From NCBI GenBank assembly GCA_030528555.1, contig JAUMYQ010000004.1:52807-116806 (forward strand): DNA of 64,000 nucleotides, read 5' to 3'. Both the position numbers and the translations under genes were made by a program. Positions within the stretch are counted from its first letter, which is position 1. Every line of letters begins with the position of its first letter. Below, one piece after another: positions 26,126-35,695 of this stretch. The notes beneath the pieces are model-generated. The model searched no databases and was not told where the DNA came from. It saw only the letters and a program-made list of their open reading frames with translations. Source of the DNA: Porphyromonadaceae bacterium (GTDB taxonomy: Bacteria > Bacteroidota > Bacteroidia > Bacteroidales > Porphyromonadaceae).

Positions 26126-27131
26126 ATGCATATCGACCACATATTACAGCCCCTGAGGGACAAGCGAGATTTACTGCTCGACATCGGCAAAGAGTTTCGG
26201 CTTAGGAAAGTCTATACTGGAGGGCTCAAGTTTCACAACTGGCTAGAAGAGGCCCCAGAGAATAACTGGTTTTATCGCTTCTGTACGCACCGAGGCATTG
26301 AGGGGCCCCTCAAATTCTTCGCGGTCTTCGGTCATCCGATACTGGCTCACTTCATCTCGGGGCGCAAAGTCTTCTTCTCAGGAGAGAACCTGCATGGACT
26401 GTGGGGCAAGTACAATCACTTTCGCAGAAATGAGCATCTGTACGACTTGGTACTAGGCTTCGACCCTCTAGGCGACAGCCGTCATATGCGCTTCCCACTA
26501 TGGATACAATATCTTGTTGCTCCAGAGGACAGTCTAGAGGACATTCGGGCTAAGATCGCACGCATCAACGATATAGCCAACCGCACGAACCCCGAGCGGA
26601 CAAAGTTCGCCTGCATTATGGCTCGGCACGATGGCTCAGGCATCCGCTCCCAGCTTGGCGATCTTTTGGGGCAGGTTGCCCCGATTACCTACCCAGGTAA
26701 GTTCAGAAACAACACCGATGAGCTCAAGACCAAGTACAATGACAACAAGAAAAAGTACTTGCGCAACTTTCGATTCAACATCTGCCCCGAGAACTCCATC
26801 ACCCTCGGCTACATAACCGAGAAGCTCTTCGAGGCTATTATATCTGGCTGTATACCAATCTATTGGGGGGGGGGTATGGGATATATCTAAAACTCAAGGA
26901 TATACCCAAGAAATACTCAATGAGGCGGATATTATCGACGAGCGAGCATTCTTAAGATATGACGCGAGCAAGCCTCAAGCCCTCCTGGAGCAAGTGCGAG
27001 AGCTAGAGAACGATCGAGAGGCTTATGAGGCGTTTATCGCCACTCCGCCTTTCAAAGAGGGAGCAGCAGAGCGCATCTGGGCCTGCCTGCAAGAGCTAGA
27101 AAAACGACTAATCAACTTATCAAATAACTAA
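26126..27131 (+). CDS. GT10 alpha-1,3-fucosyltransferase, frameshifted at a G10 tract (phase OFF)
   Basis: Fucosyltransferase of family GT10. The donor-site signature [20 protein letters not shown] and the following SGCIPIYWG lie near residues 221-247. A G10 run at 26865-26874 interrupts the gene: in the present frame translation ends at 26890 after WGGGMGYI. With nine G the frame continues through [13 protein letters not shown] and ends LINLSNN at 27131, giving 334 aa and stopping 4 bp before gmd. The downstream half is fully open in that frame, which argues for a switchable gene rather than decay. The ATG at 26126 follows the GT2 stop; an upstream TTG at 26099 is the alternative. Confidence 0.88.
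26865..26874 (+). repeat. G10 homopolymer, candidate phase-variation switch
   Basis: Ten consecutive G in the fucosyltransferase gene. Nine or twelve G would place the 3' half in frame; ten does not. The run lies directly after the conserved PIYW of the catalytic core. Confidence 0.88.
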
Positions 27132-27135
27132 AGCA

Positions 27136-28290
27136 ATGAGCAAAAAAGTAGCACTCATCACAGGGGTAACGGGCCAGGATGGCGCGTATCTCTCGGAGTA
27201 TCTCCTTGGTCTAGGATACGAGGTCCACGGCATCAAGCGTCGTAGCTCGCTCTTCAATACGCAGCGTATCGACCACATCTATCAAGACCCACATGTAGAG
27301 AACCGAAACTTCTTCCTCCACTACGGAGATCTGTCGGACTCGATGAACATTACCCGCATCGTGCAGGAAGTACAGCCCGATGAGATCTACAATCTGGGGG
27401 CAATGAGCCACGTCAAGGTGAGCTTCGACAGCCCAGAGTACACGGCGGACGTAGACGCTATCGGCACGCTTCGTGTGCTGGAGGCCGTACGCCTCTTGGG
27501 ACTAACCGAGAAGACGCGCATCTATCAGGCCTCTACAAGTGAGCTCTATGGGCTGGTGCAGGAAGTGCCCCAGCGCGAAACAACGCCATTCTACCCTCGC
27601 AGCCCCTACGCTTGTGCCAAGCTCTACGGCTACTGGATCACGGTAAACTATCGTGAGGCCTACGGCATGCATGCCAACAACGGTATTCTCTTCAACCACG
27701 AGTCGCCCTTGCGTGGCGAGACCTTCGTGACGCGCAAGATTACTCGCAACGTAAGCCGCATCGCCCTTGGGCTATCAGACAGGCTCTACCTCGGCAACCT
27801 CTCGGCACAGCGTGACTGGGGGCATGCCAAGGACTATGTGCGCTCTATGCACCTCATCCTACAGCAACCTACGCCCAGCGACTACGTTGTGGCAACGGGC
27901 AAGACTACAGAGGTACGAGAGTTCGCTCGCCTCGCCTTTGCCGAGCTAGGGCTCAAGGTGGAGTTCCGAGGCACGGAGGAGCAGGAGGTCGGCATACTGG
28001 TCGGCATTGATGAAGAGCTATTCGCTAAGGCTGTGGGCGTGGAGTATCTACCCAAGATCAAGACACGCCTAGAGGATGTGGTGGTAGCAGTAGACCCTGC
28101 CTACTATCGCCCCACAGAAGTGGAGCTGCTACTCGGCGACCCCACGAAGGCCCAGACGCAGCTAGGCTGGAAGCCACAGTACGAGCTCGCAGACATCGTA
28201 GCCGATATGATGCGCAGCGATGTGATCGATGCCAAGCGTGACACCTACCTCAAGGAGGGAGGCTTCGTAGCTCCAAACTATTTTGAGTAG
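27136..28290 (+). CDS. gmd: GDP-mannose 4,6-dehydratase
   Basis: Converts GDP-D-mannose to GDP-4-keto-6-deoxymannose, the first step to GDP-L-fucose. [14 protein letters not shown] near residue 9 is the extended-SDR NADP loop. [15 protein letters not shown] near 154 contains the YxxxK pair, and [16 protein letters not shown] near 188 is a Gmd-specific segment. At 384 aa it is full length. The ATG is 4 bp past the fucosyltransferase stop and the 3' end abuts fcl, so all are one operon. Confidence 0.96.
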   Translation: MSKKVALITGVTGQDGAYLSEYLLGLGYEVHGIKRRSSLFNTQRIDHIYQDPHVENRNFFLHYGDLSDSMNITRIVQEVQPDEIYNLGAMSHVKVSFDSPEYTADVDAIGTLRVLEAVRLLGLTEKTRIYQASTSELYGLVQEVPQRETTPFYPRSPYACAKLYGYWITVNYREAYGMHANNGILFNHESPLRGETFVTRKITRNVSRIALGLSDRLYLGNLSAQRDWGHAKDYVRSMHLILQQPTPSDYVVATGKTTEVREFARLAFAELGLKVEFRGTEEQEVGILVGIDEELFAKAVGVEYLPKIKTRLEDVVVAVDPAYYRPTEVELLLGDPTKAQTQLGWKPQYELADIVADMMRSDVIDAKRDTYLKEGGFVAPNYFE

Positions 28291-28291
28291 G

Positions 28292-29374
28292 ATGAGGCAC
28301 GAGGCTAAGATCTACGTTGCAGGGCATCGAGGGCTTGTCGGCTCGGCTATCTGGCGCACCCTCGAGCAGCAGGGCTATAGCAACCTCATCGGGCGCACCC
28401 ATGCCGAGCTCGACCTCATGGATGCCGCATCGGTACGTACGTTCTTCGAGGACGAACGCCCCGACTATGTGTTCCTCGCTGCTGCCTATGTAGGCGGTAT
28501 TATGGCGAACAATACCTATCGGGCGGACTTCATCTACAACAACCTGGCCATCCAGCAGAACGTCATCGGTGAGAGCTACCGCACAGGGGTCAAAAAGCTC
28601 CTCTTCCTCGGCAGCACCTGCATCTATCCTCGTCAGGCCCCTCAGCCTATGCGAGAGGATGCTCTGCTAACTTCCCCCCTGGAGTACACCAACGAGCCGT
28701 ACGCCATCGCCAAGATTGCAGGGCTTAAGCTGTGCGAGAGCTTCAACCTCCAGTACGGCACGAACTTCATTGCCGTGATGCCAACGAACCTCTACGGCCC
28801 TGGCGACAACTTCCACCTGGAGAACAGCCATGTCCTGCCCGCTATGCTACGCAAGTTTCACCTAGCCAAGGCGCTGTCAGGCGGAGACTTTGCCACCATT
28901 CGTAGAGATTTGGCTCACCGTCCCGTGAGCCAAATAGCCGATACTACCAAGGCCAGCGAGGCGGAGCTCACCTCTACTCTGGCCCACTACGGCATCTATG
29001 CCGATAGGCTCGAGCTCTGGGGTAGCGGTAAGCCTATGAGAGAGTTCCTCTGGAGCGAAGATATGGCTGCAGCCTGCATCCATGTGATGAACAAAGTGGA
29101 CTTCGATGACCTGCGCCCCAAGGAGGGAGAGGTGCGCAATACCCACCTAAACATCGGCACAGGGCTCGAAATCAGCATTGCAGACTTGGCCGAGGCCGCC
29201 GCTCGGACGATTGGTTTTGAGGGCAAAATAACCTTCGACCCCACGAAACCCGATGGAACGATGCGCAAGCTCACCGACCCCAGCCGTATCAACGCCCTGG
29301 GATGGCGACATACCATCGAGGTCCCCGAAGGGCTAAATCGGCTCTATGCTTGGTATCTTGAGGATATGATCTAG
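28292..29374 (+). CDS. fcl: GDP-L-fucose synthase
   Basis: Epimerase-reductase that finishes GDP-L-fucose from the Gmd product using NADPH. GHRGLVGSAIW near residue 10 is the NADP loop, and AAYVGGIMANN near 65 and GSTCIYPRQAPQP near 106 are family motifs. YAIAKIAG near 138 is the YxxxK pair. From the ATG at 28292 it is 360 aa; a TTG at 28283 overlapping gmd is less likely. It ends at a 17-bp hairpin. Confidence 0.95.
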   Translation: MRHEAKIYVAGHRGLVGSAIWRTLEQQGYSNLIGRTHAELDLMDAASVRTFFEDERPDYVFLAAAYVGGIMANNTYRADFIYNNLAIQQNVIGESYRTGVKKLLFLGSTCIYPRQAPQPMREDALLTSPLEYTNEPYAIAKIAGLKLCESFNLQYGTNFIAVMPTNLYGPGDNFHLENSHVLPAMLRKFHLAKALSGGDFATIRRDLAHRPVSQIADTTKASEAELTSTLAHYGIYADRLELWGSGKPMREFLWSEDMAAACIHVMNKVDFDDLRPKEGEVRNTHLNIGTGLEISIADLAEAAARTIGFEGKITFDPTKPDGTMRKLTDPSRINALGWRHTIEVPEGLNRLYAWYLEDMI

Positions 29375-29396
29375 CCTCCCAGCAGGATGTCCGATG

Positions 29397-29447
29397 AGGC
29401 CTTTCTTCCTGAGCACCCTCTCTTTGGGCACTCAGGAAGAAAGGCCT
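29397..29447 (+). terminator. Terminator of the fucose cassette
   Basis: A perfect 17-bp stem, 29397-29413 with 29431-29447, and a 17-nt loop, starting 22 bp after the fcl stop. Confidence 0.8.
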
Positions 29448-29521
29448 TGTATCACTTGAGACAACCTCAAGAGAGAGCGTGGAGACGAAGAAACCGATTG
29501 TCGAGAATTTCATCCCGAAGA

Positions 29522-29553
29522 TTTGGCCAATTCAATCCTTTACCTTACCTTTG
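29522..29553 (+). promoter_or_regulatory. Promoter of tRNA-Leu
   Basis: TTTG at 29522-29525, exactly 20 nt, then TACCTTTG at 29546-29553. It lies 37 bp upstream of the tRNA 5' end and is a full match to the Bacteroidota consensus. Confidence 0.8.
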
Positions 29554-29590
29554 CAGAGCAGATGAGGTAGTAGTCCAGATGCATGATCCT

Positions 29591-29672
29591 GCGGTTGTGG
29601 TGTAATTGGTAGCCACGTCAGACTTAGGATCTGATGCCGAGAGGCGTGGGGGTTCGAGTCCCTTCAACCGCA
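29591..29672 (+). tRNA. tRNA-Leu (anticodon UAG)
   Basis: 82-nt class II tRNA. The acceptor stem GCGGTTG (29591-29597) pairs with CAACCGC (29665-29671). The anticodon stem TCAGA/TCTGA encloses CTTAGGA with anticodon TAG, reading CUA. The long variable arm and TTCGAGTCC T-loop fit tRNA-Leu. CCA is not encoded. Confidence 0.95.
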
Positions 29673-29675
29673 CAG

Positions 29676-29712
29676 AACGAGAGGTTTCTTTTAGAGACCT
29701 CTCGTTTTCTTA
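29676..29712 (+). terminator. Terminator of tRNA-Leu
   Basis: AACGAGAGGT (29676-29685) pairs with ACCTCTCGTT (29697-29706) and is followed by a T-rich run (TTCTTATT). It lies 4 nt after the tRNA. Confidence 0.85.
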
Positions 29713-30104
29713 TTGGAAATAATCTTGATTTTCACCTTACCAGACGATAGAATGGCCCGTACATTTCGGCACACATAAGGGAACTTTAGCTTGGGTAGTT
29801 TTCGGAGCTCTAGGAGTGACTAGTATGATTCTAGAGACTTCCTAGCTAGAGCTTTGGGGCTTTTACCTTGAGAGCCACCAATGTCTGTCGTACAAAGAAG
29901 CGAAGCCCCCATTGATGGCTTCGCTTCGTCTCTCATCCAGATTGCCTCTCCCCTAATGGGCTGCCTCACGACATTACGATACACCTCTCAATACCAGAGA
30001 AGACCTGCCCAATGTATGCTCTTTCGCCCATGGCAACACCTATAATATTTCTAGCTCACGAAGGCAAACCACCTATCCTTAATGAGTAAAATGTATACCT
30101 CAAA
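29713..30104. other. Intergenic region downstream of the DegT gene
   Basis: No gene is seen. An 11-bp hairpin, GAAGCGAAGCC at 29897-29907 with its complement at 29917-29927 (9-nt loop), may end the minus-strand metG-degT transcript. The rest shows nothing recognisable. Confidence 0.4.
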
Positions 30105-31253
30105 CTACTCGAAGCGGAGAAGCTTACGGAGCCGTTGAGCCACATAGCCGACCTCATCATCCTGCATGAGAGGGAAGATCGGGAGCGACAGCATACGGCA
30201 GCTCACGTCTTCGCTGCGGTGCAGTTCACCTCTCACAACCGACCGAGTAGCATAGACTTCGTACTGATGTAAAGGTTTGGGGTAGTACAGCCCCGAGGCG
30301 ATGCCTGCCTCGATAAGCCCCGAGCGCACCGTCTCTCTGCTTTTCCCCTCGTCTAGCAGGAGCGTATATTGGTGGTAGGTGGGTAGGCGGCCGACACTCG
30401 TGGGAAGACCTAGCCCCTCCATATCCCTCAAAGCCTCGGTGTATCGCTGGGCAATACGCCTCGTTTGCTCTACAAACTCGGGCAGGTGATGCAGCTTGAT
30501 GCGCAAGATCTCCGCCTGCACAGCATCGAGCCTACTATTGCGCCCCACCATACGATAGTCGTACTTCTCACCCTGCCCATGGCGAGCTAGGCAGCGCGCC
30601 CGAGCTGCCCAGTCCAACCGCTCGGTAATGATGGCCCCACCATCACCAGCACAGCCGAGGGGCTTGGTCGGGAAGAAGCTCGTAGTGCTGATGTCTCCTA
30701 GGCGCCCCATGGGGATAAGTTCGCCAGCAATATGTGCATAACCTCCCATCCCCTGTGCATTATCCTCGATGAGGATGAGGTCGTGCGCCCTACAAAAGGC
30801 TCTGAGCCGTGGGGCATCGATGGGCATACCATATAGATTGACCGCCACGACGGCACGAGTTCGGGGGCTAAGCAGCGAAGGCAGGGCATCAACATCTAGG
30901 TTGTAGCATTGCTCTGCACCCTGCACGCCTGCGCAGTCCGCCCATACAGGCACAAGCCCAAGGCGCAGAGCAGCCTCGGCTGCGGCTACATAGTTGTGCG
31001 TAGGGACGATGACCTCATCGCCCGAGCCCAGCCCCACCGCCTCATAAGCCAGTTCGAGGGCATCTGTACCGTTGGCACAGCTAACGACCGAGGCGGGGCT
31101 CAACTCCAAAAACTCCGCTAGCTCCGCTTCGAATGCCTCTACCGCCTCGCCTCCAATATACTGGCCCGAGGCGAGTAAGCGACACACGGCAGCATCAAGC
31201 TCCCCCGAGAGGAGCTGATACTGCCGTGCAGGATCTGCCATAGGTATGCGCAT
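30105..31253 (-). CDS. DegT/DnrJ/EryC1/StrS-family aminotransferase
   Basis: 382-aa PLP enzyme that usually aminates keto-sugars of nucleotide-activated sugars for surface glycans. ANGTDALELAYEA near residue 60 binds the cofactor phosphate, and EDNAQGMGG near 162 contains the pyridine-N Asp. SFFPTKPLG near 190 has the Schiff-base Lys. It begins 5 bp after metG, so it is co-transcribed. The specific sugar is unknown. Confidence 0.88.
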   Translation of the reverse strand: MRIPMADPARQYQLLSGELDAAVCRLLASGQYIGGEAVEAFEAELAEFLELSPASVVSCANGTDALELAYEAVGLGSGDEVIVPTHNYVAAAEAALRLGLVPVWADCAGVQGAEQCYNLDVDALPSLLSPRTRAVVAVNLYGMPIDAPRLRAFCRAHDLILIEDNAQGMGGYAHIAGELIPMGRLGDISTTSFFPTKPLGCAGDGGAIITERLDWAARARCLARHGQGEKYDYRMVGRNSRLDAVQAEILRIKLHHLPEFVEQTRRIAQRYTEALRDMEGLGLPTSVGRLPTYHQYTLLLDEGKSRETVRSGLIEAGIASGLYYPKPLHQYEVYATRSVVRGELHRSEDVSCRMLSLPIFPLMQDDEVGYVAQRLRKLLRFE

Positions 31254-31258
31254 AGTAG

Positions 31259-33298
31259 CTACTTCACTTGGCTGCCGGGGGCGACTAGCTCGGCTGGCTG
31301 GATGATACGCAGGCGACCATCTTCATCTTCGGCCGAGAGGATCATCCCAGCGCTCTCGATGCCACGCAGCTTGCGTGGGGGGAGGTTAGCGATGAAGCAA
31401 ACCTGCTTGCCCACTAACTCCTCGGGAGCATAGTGCTGTGCAATGCCCGAGATGATGGTGCGTCCGCCCAACCCATCGTCGATGCGGAACTGGAGGAGCT
31501 TATCCGCCTTGGGGACTTTGCTGCATTCTAGCACCGTACCGACACGGATATCCAGCTTAAGGAAGTCTTCAAAGGCGATGTCCTCCGCGATAGGCGCAGC
31601 CTTGCGGTTAGCGGCCTCGTTGGCTGCCTTGCTATCTTGTAACTTCTTGATTTGTGCCTCGATAGCTTCGTCCTCGATCTTCTCAAAGAGCAGCTCCGCC
31701 TGCCCGATCTGATGTCCCGAGAGCAAGAGGTCGATAGAGCCAATCTGCTCCCAGCCGAAAGGCTTGCTCTCTAGCATCGTGAGGAGCTTTGCCGAGCTCA
31801 TTGGCAAGAATGGTTCGAAAACAATCGTAAGGTTGGCGGTGATTTGTAGGGCAATGTTGAGGATAGTCTCCACACGCTCTAGGTCGGTCTTAGCGAGCTT
31901 CCACGGCTCGGTATCGGCTAGATACTTATTACCGATGCGAGCCAGGTTCATCGCCTCCTTGAGTGCCTCACGGAAGTGGTAGTGCTCCAGCTCTTGCTCC
32001 AGCCTGCCTCGGATGGTAGCCAGCTCTGCAATGGTCGCTTCATCATACTCTGTGAGCGCACCACGAGCAGGCACCTTGCCATCGAAGTACTTCTGGGTCA
32101 GTACGAGGGCACGATTGACGAAGTTGCCATAGACCGCCACCAGCTCATTGTTGTTGCGTGCTTGGAAGTCGCGCCAAGTAAAGTCATTGTCCTTCGTTTC
32201 TGGAGCGTTGGCCGTGAGGACGTAGCGCAGGACATCCTGCTTGCCTGGGAAGTCCACAAGATATTCGTGCAGCCACACCGCCCAGTTGCGGCTCGTGGAG
32301 ATCTTATCACCCTCGAGGTTAAGAAACTCATTGGCAGGCACATTCTCGGGCAGGATATACGACCCCTCGGCACGAAGCATCGCGGGGAAGACGATACAGT
32401 GGAAGACAATATTATCCTTGCCAATGAAGTGCACAAGCTTAGTCTCCTCGTCCTTCCACCAAGTCTCCCAGCTGTCGGGCAGCAGCTCCTTGGTATTGGA
32501 TATATAACCGATGGGGGCATCAAACCAAACATACAGCACTTTGCCCTCTGCACCCTCTACGGGTACGGGGATGCCCCAGTCGAGGTCACGGCTTACGGCA
32601 CGAGGCTGCAAACCCATATCGAGCCAGCTCTTACACTGCCCATAGACGTTACTTTTCCACTCCTTGTGTCCCTCCAAGATCCATTCCTTGAGAGCCCCCT
32701 CGTGCTTGTCGAGGGGCAGGTACCAGTGCTTGGTCTCCTTGAGGATGGGTGCCGAGCCGCTGATGGCACTCTTGGGGTTCTTTAGGTCAGTAGCCGAGAG
32801 CGATGTACCACAGGCTTCACATTGATCGCCATAGGCCCCCTCACTCGAGCAATGAGGGCAAGTGCCAGTAATGTAGCGGTCAGCGAGGAATTGCCCTACC
32901 GCTTCGTCGTAATACTGCATGGATGTTTGCTCGACAAACTCACCCTTTTCGTAGAGCTTACGGAAGAAGTCGGAGGCCAGCTCTCGATGCGTTAAGCTGG
33001 TAGTACGACTGTAGATGTCGAAAGTAATACCAAGCTCCTCAAACGACTGTTTGATGATGCCATGATAACGGTCCACGATATCTTGGGGCGTAACTCCCTC
33101 CTTCTGTGCCTTGATGGCGATGGGCACACCATGCTCATCACTACCCCCAATCATGAGCACCTCCTGCCCCCTTAGGCGCAAGTAACGAGCGTAGATATCG
33201 GCTGGGATATATACGCCCGCCAAGTGACCAATATGCACGGGACCATTGGCATAGGGCAGGGCGGTGGTAATGAGCGTTCGCTTGAATGTCTTATTCAT
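31259..33298 (-). CDS. metG: Methionyl-tRNA synthetase
   Basis: Class I synthetase of 679 aa. The HIGH signature is [11 protein letters not shown] near residue 18. A zinc knuckle [17 protein letters not shown] lies near 145, and the KMSKS loop is KISTSRNWA near 333. A C-terminal EMAP II-type tRNA-binding domain runs from about 575 ([12 protein letters not shown]) to the end. This long form is usual in Bacteroidota. It lies 27 bp after the thioredoxin-fold gene and 5 bp before the DegT gene. Confidence 0.97.
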   Translation of the reverse strand: MNKTFKRTLITTALPYANGPVHIGHLAGVYIPADIYARYLRLRGQEVLMIGGSDEHGVPIAIKAQKEGVTPQDIVDRYHGIIKQSFEELGITFDIYSRTTSLTHRELASDFFRKLYEKGEFVEQTSMQYYDEAVGQFLADRYITGTCPHCSSEGAYGDQCEACGTSLSATDLKNPKSAISGSAPILKETKHWYLPLDKHEGALKEWILEGHKEWKSNVYGQCKSWLDMGLQPRAVSRDLDWGIPVPVEGAEGKVLYVWFDAPIGYISNTKELLPDSWETWWKDEETKLVHFIGKDNIVFHCIVFPAMLRAEGSYILPENVPANEFLNLEGDKISTSRNWAVWLHEYLVDFPGKQDVLRYVLTANAPETKDNDFTWRDFQARNNNELVAVYGNFVNRALVLTQKYFDGKVPARGALTEYDEATIAELATIRGRLEQELEHYHFREALKEAMNLARIGNKYLADTEPWKLAKTDLERVETILNIALQITANLTIVFEPFLPMSSAKLLTMLESKPFGWEQIGSIDLLLSGHQIGQAELLFEKIEDEAIEAQIKKLQDSKAANEAANRKAAPIAEDIAFEDFLKLDIRVGTVLECSKVPKADKLLQFRIDDGLGGRTIISGIAQHYAPEELVGKQVCFIANLPPRKLRGIESAGMILSAEDEDGRLRIIQPAELVAPGSQVK

Positions 33299-33325
33299 AT
33301 TTCGTCTTATTGTTTGCTTTTTCGC

Positions 33326-34471
33326 TTAGAGAGCCTCCTCAGGCTTAGCAATTCGCTTGAGCTCTCCATTCTTGATATAAAAGAATGTCGGTACCTCACT
33401 CACGTTATAGCTCTTAAGGCTAATACCATCGGGGTCGCTCACACAAATCCACGGCAGTGTACGCACGGCATTCTCCCAGTAATATCTGTCGGCATCGACC
33501 GATACCTCGTAGATCTGTAGCTGGGGGTTGCGCTCTTGGGCCGCTCGAAGCGATGCTACGAGGAGGGGGGACCACTGAGCCGAATAGGTCGTAAAGCTCA
33601 CGAGCACGGGGCCTCGCTGGGCAATCTCGGTCAGACTCTGCTCATCTCCAAACCTGTCCTTGAGCTTAATCTCGGGGAAGTCAAGCATACGAAGTGCCGT
33701 GCGTGCCGTGGTGTCGGCTAGAGCCTCCGACCGCTGTCTCTGTGCTCGCTCCAACGCAATAGCCTTTAGGGCCATTTCCTTAAGGAAAGGTGCGTAGGGT
33801 GCATCCTTATAATAGGTATCGTAGGCCGTGGCAACGGCAGCAAAAGCTCGAGCATCTTCGCTCTCCTGGGTCGAGAAATAGGACGCGTTGCCTTTACGCT
33901 GAAAGAGGGCAAAATAGGCCGATGGGCTCTTCGGATCTACATATATATAGCGATTGGTAAACTGTGCCTTGAGCGCATCCGCCCTACGCTCCACCTCCTG
34001 CTGTGCCTCCTCCAGCCCTAGAGTGCCACGAGTATAGAGGCCGAGTATACTATCTATCTGCCTATCTACCTGATGACGATAAAGACTAATCTCTCGAATT
34101 TGCCTATTATACTGATCCGCCTCGACCAACTCATAGCCGAAAAAGAAGCTGGAGGCATCGCTCTTAACCTGAATATAGGTCGCTGAATCCGCAGCAAAGG
34201 GAATACTACTATCCCCGAGACGCAGACGATAAAACATGGGGTAATGCCTACCAGGATATTCGAAGCGGAACGCACCACGCGCATCGAGGCGTACCGAGTC
34301 TAGGGCGAAGATGTCACCCGTACCGACCTCCTCAAGGTAGATGACCTGACCATCGGCACCTGAAATTATCCCTTCGGCCACGAACTTACTCTGGGTCTTA
34401 GCACAACTACCCCCAAGGAGTACCCCCAGTGCGAGAGTAAGCCCCCAAAGCTTCTTTATACTTGTCGTCAT
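33326..34471 (-). CDS. Thioredoxin-fold lipoprotein lacking the CxxC motif
   Basis: 381-aa envelope lipoprotein. The signal peptide ends in LLGGSC, a lipobox. An N-terminal DUF4369-like beta domain (residues about 30-130) is followed by a helical stretch and a C-terminal thioredoxin fold from about 265 (PVLVSFTTYSAQWSP). Where TlpA/ResA proteins have WCxxC, this one reads FTTYSAQWSP with no Cys, so it cannot act as a thiol-disulphide reductase in the usual way. The cis-Pro region (SEVPTFFYIKNGEL) is kept. TATATTTG on the minus strand (34509-34502) is the likely -7 box. Confidence 0.82.
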   Translation of the reverse strand: MTTSIKKLWGLTLALGVLLGGSCAKTQSKFVAEGIISGADGQVIYLEEVGTGDIFALDSVRLDARGAFRFEYPGRHYPMFYRLRLGDSSIPFAADSATYIQVKSDASSFFFGYELVEADQYNRQIREISLYRHQVDRQIDSILGLYTRGTLGLEEAQQEVERRADALKAQFTNRYIYVDPKSPSAYFALFQRKGNASYFSTQESEDARAFAAVATAYDTYYKDAPYAPFLKEMALKAIALERAQRQRSEALADTTARTALRMLDFPEIKLKDRFGDEQSLTEIAQRGPVLVSFTTYSAQWSPLLVASLRAAQERNPQLQIYEVSVDADRYYWENAVRTLPWICVSDPDGISLKSYNVSEVPTFFYIKNGELKRIAKPEEAL

Positions 34472-34640
34472 TGTTTCAGAAATCAGATTTGTCAAACAGA
34501 GCAAATATAGACATTCTCCGCCTACCCTGCCTCGGGGTCAGAAGCCAGATAACTGCACGGAAATCTAGCCCCAAGTCCACTACCCTCTGGCATTTCACAC
34601 ACACACTACACAACTATCTTGTTACTAACAAATTAAACCT

Positions 34641-34760
34641 ACCCCCTTTCTTTCCAAAAAATCTTCGGGAACTTTTGAAAAAAACTTCCCGATCTTTTTG
34701 GAAAAAGTTCGGGAACTCCGAGAAAAAAGTTCGGGAACATTTTTTTGAATGTTCCCGAAG
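34641..34760. repeat. 22-bp-phased GTTCssGAAC array, copy D
   Basis: Units at 34663 (CTTCGGGAAC), 34685 (CTTCCCGATC), 34707 and 34729 (both GTTCGGGAAC), and 34751 (GTTCCCGAAG), all 22 bp apart. A degenerate unit is in register at 34641. Same orientation as A and B, between the start of the thioredoxin-fold gene and the end of the META gene. Confidence 0.9.
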
Positions 34761-34826
34761 ACTTTTTAGACCATATAAAAGGCCTATTCAGATAAGGTAA
34801 TCCACCGATTTAAGTTTGTCCTATCC

Positions 34827-35648
34827 TTAGCAATCTGCAATCTGGATCGGCTCGCTACGGAGACGAAGTAACTCTGTGCCTCCCTCGTCCATTAAACGTA
34901 ACTCCTTACCCTCTATCTCATAGGTACGCACGCGAGATATCGCACTACGAAAAGCATCCGCTGTCTTCATGTCGGGACACATACGCAAGGTGGTAGCGAG
35001 CTCCAGTTGTAGTGCCTTGCCCGTCAACCTCGAGATCGAACCCGAGAAATGATTGCAGCTATCGTAACCACCAGCTTGTCGCTCCAGTAAATCAAACATT
35101 AAATAGGGGCGACCTCCCTCAATAGGTGTTCCGAGTATATGCGTTACTTCCCAGTAGCTATCGTCATTCGTTGCCAGACGAGCGTCAGGCTCCCCCTCAA
35201 GAACCACAGCCCTAACGAATGTAAGCAGAGCTGTACCCTCCTGGCTGACGAAATTTAGTCTCCCCTCCTCATCAAGAGAAAAGCGACGCACTTGCTCCAT
35301 GCGCTCCATAAAAGCTGGCTCGAACGAACCCTCTGGACAGCCCATTCGCGTAGAAGCGAGGGGTGCAAGCTCCAGCACACCACTATCAAGCCGAAATATC
35401 GAGCCGAAATATCGGTTACAGCCATTGTAACCCGAGATACGCTGCTCGGTAAGATCGACCTCCAACGTAGGAGCTTCTCCCTCCTTAACGTCAATCAATG
35501 AGCCATCAATACCGACAAGACACCAATTGTGGGCCAACACTTCAGGAGCAGGGTTAGCCTGCACCGAAACCTTCTTACCTCCTATGCAAGACGAGCTACT
35601 CACGAGCAAGAAGATACCCATAAGCAGGGCAATGATGTTGTACTTCAT
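34827..35648 (-). CDS. META-domain lipoprotein (two HslJ-like domains)
   Basis: 273-aa lipoprotein; the signal peptide ends SSSC at residue 21. The chain holds two similar modules, each with the HslJ/META pattern: GYNGCNRYFGS near residue 74 with LASTRMGCPEG near 97, and GYDSCNHFSGS near 196 with LATTLRMCPDMK near 216. The paired Cys may form disulphides. HslJ in E. coli relates to heat and novobiocin resistance; the role here is unknown. It follows the ABC ATPase gene by 47 bp and may share its transcript. Confidence 0.85.
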   Translation of the reverse strand: MKYNIIALLMGIFLLVSSSSCIGGKKVSVQANPAPEVLAHNWCLVGIDGSLIDVKEGEAPTLEVDLTEQRISGYNGCNRYFGSIFRLDSGVLELAPLASTRMGCPEGSFEPAFMERMEQVRRFSLDEEGRLNFVSQEGTALLTFVRAVVLEGEPDARLATNDDSYWEVTHILGTPIEGGRPYLMFDLLERQAGGYDSCNHFSGSISRLTGKALQLELATTLRMCPDMKTADAFRSAISRVRTYEIEGKELRLMDEGGTELLRLRSEPIQIADC

Positions 35649-35695
35649 AGTCTTTCGAGTTTAATTAAGTTATCTTCCTAATCTTTATCTCACTA

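Noticed and set aside
26891-27131. Separate small gene between the truncated fucosyltransferase and gmd
   Set aside because: It has no own start or ribosome site and joins the fucosyltransferase perfectly after a one-base change in the G tract.
31976-32785. 269-aa plus-strand frame inside metG
   Set aside because: Antisense shadow of metG, which covers the region with all catalytic motifs.
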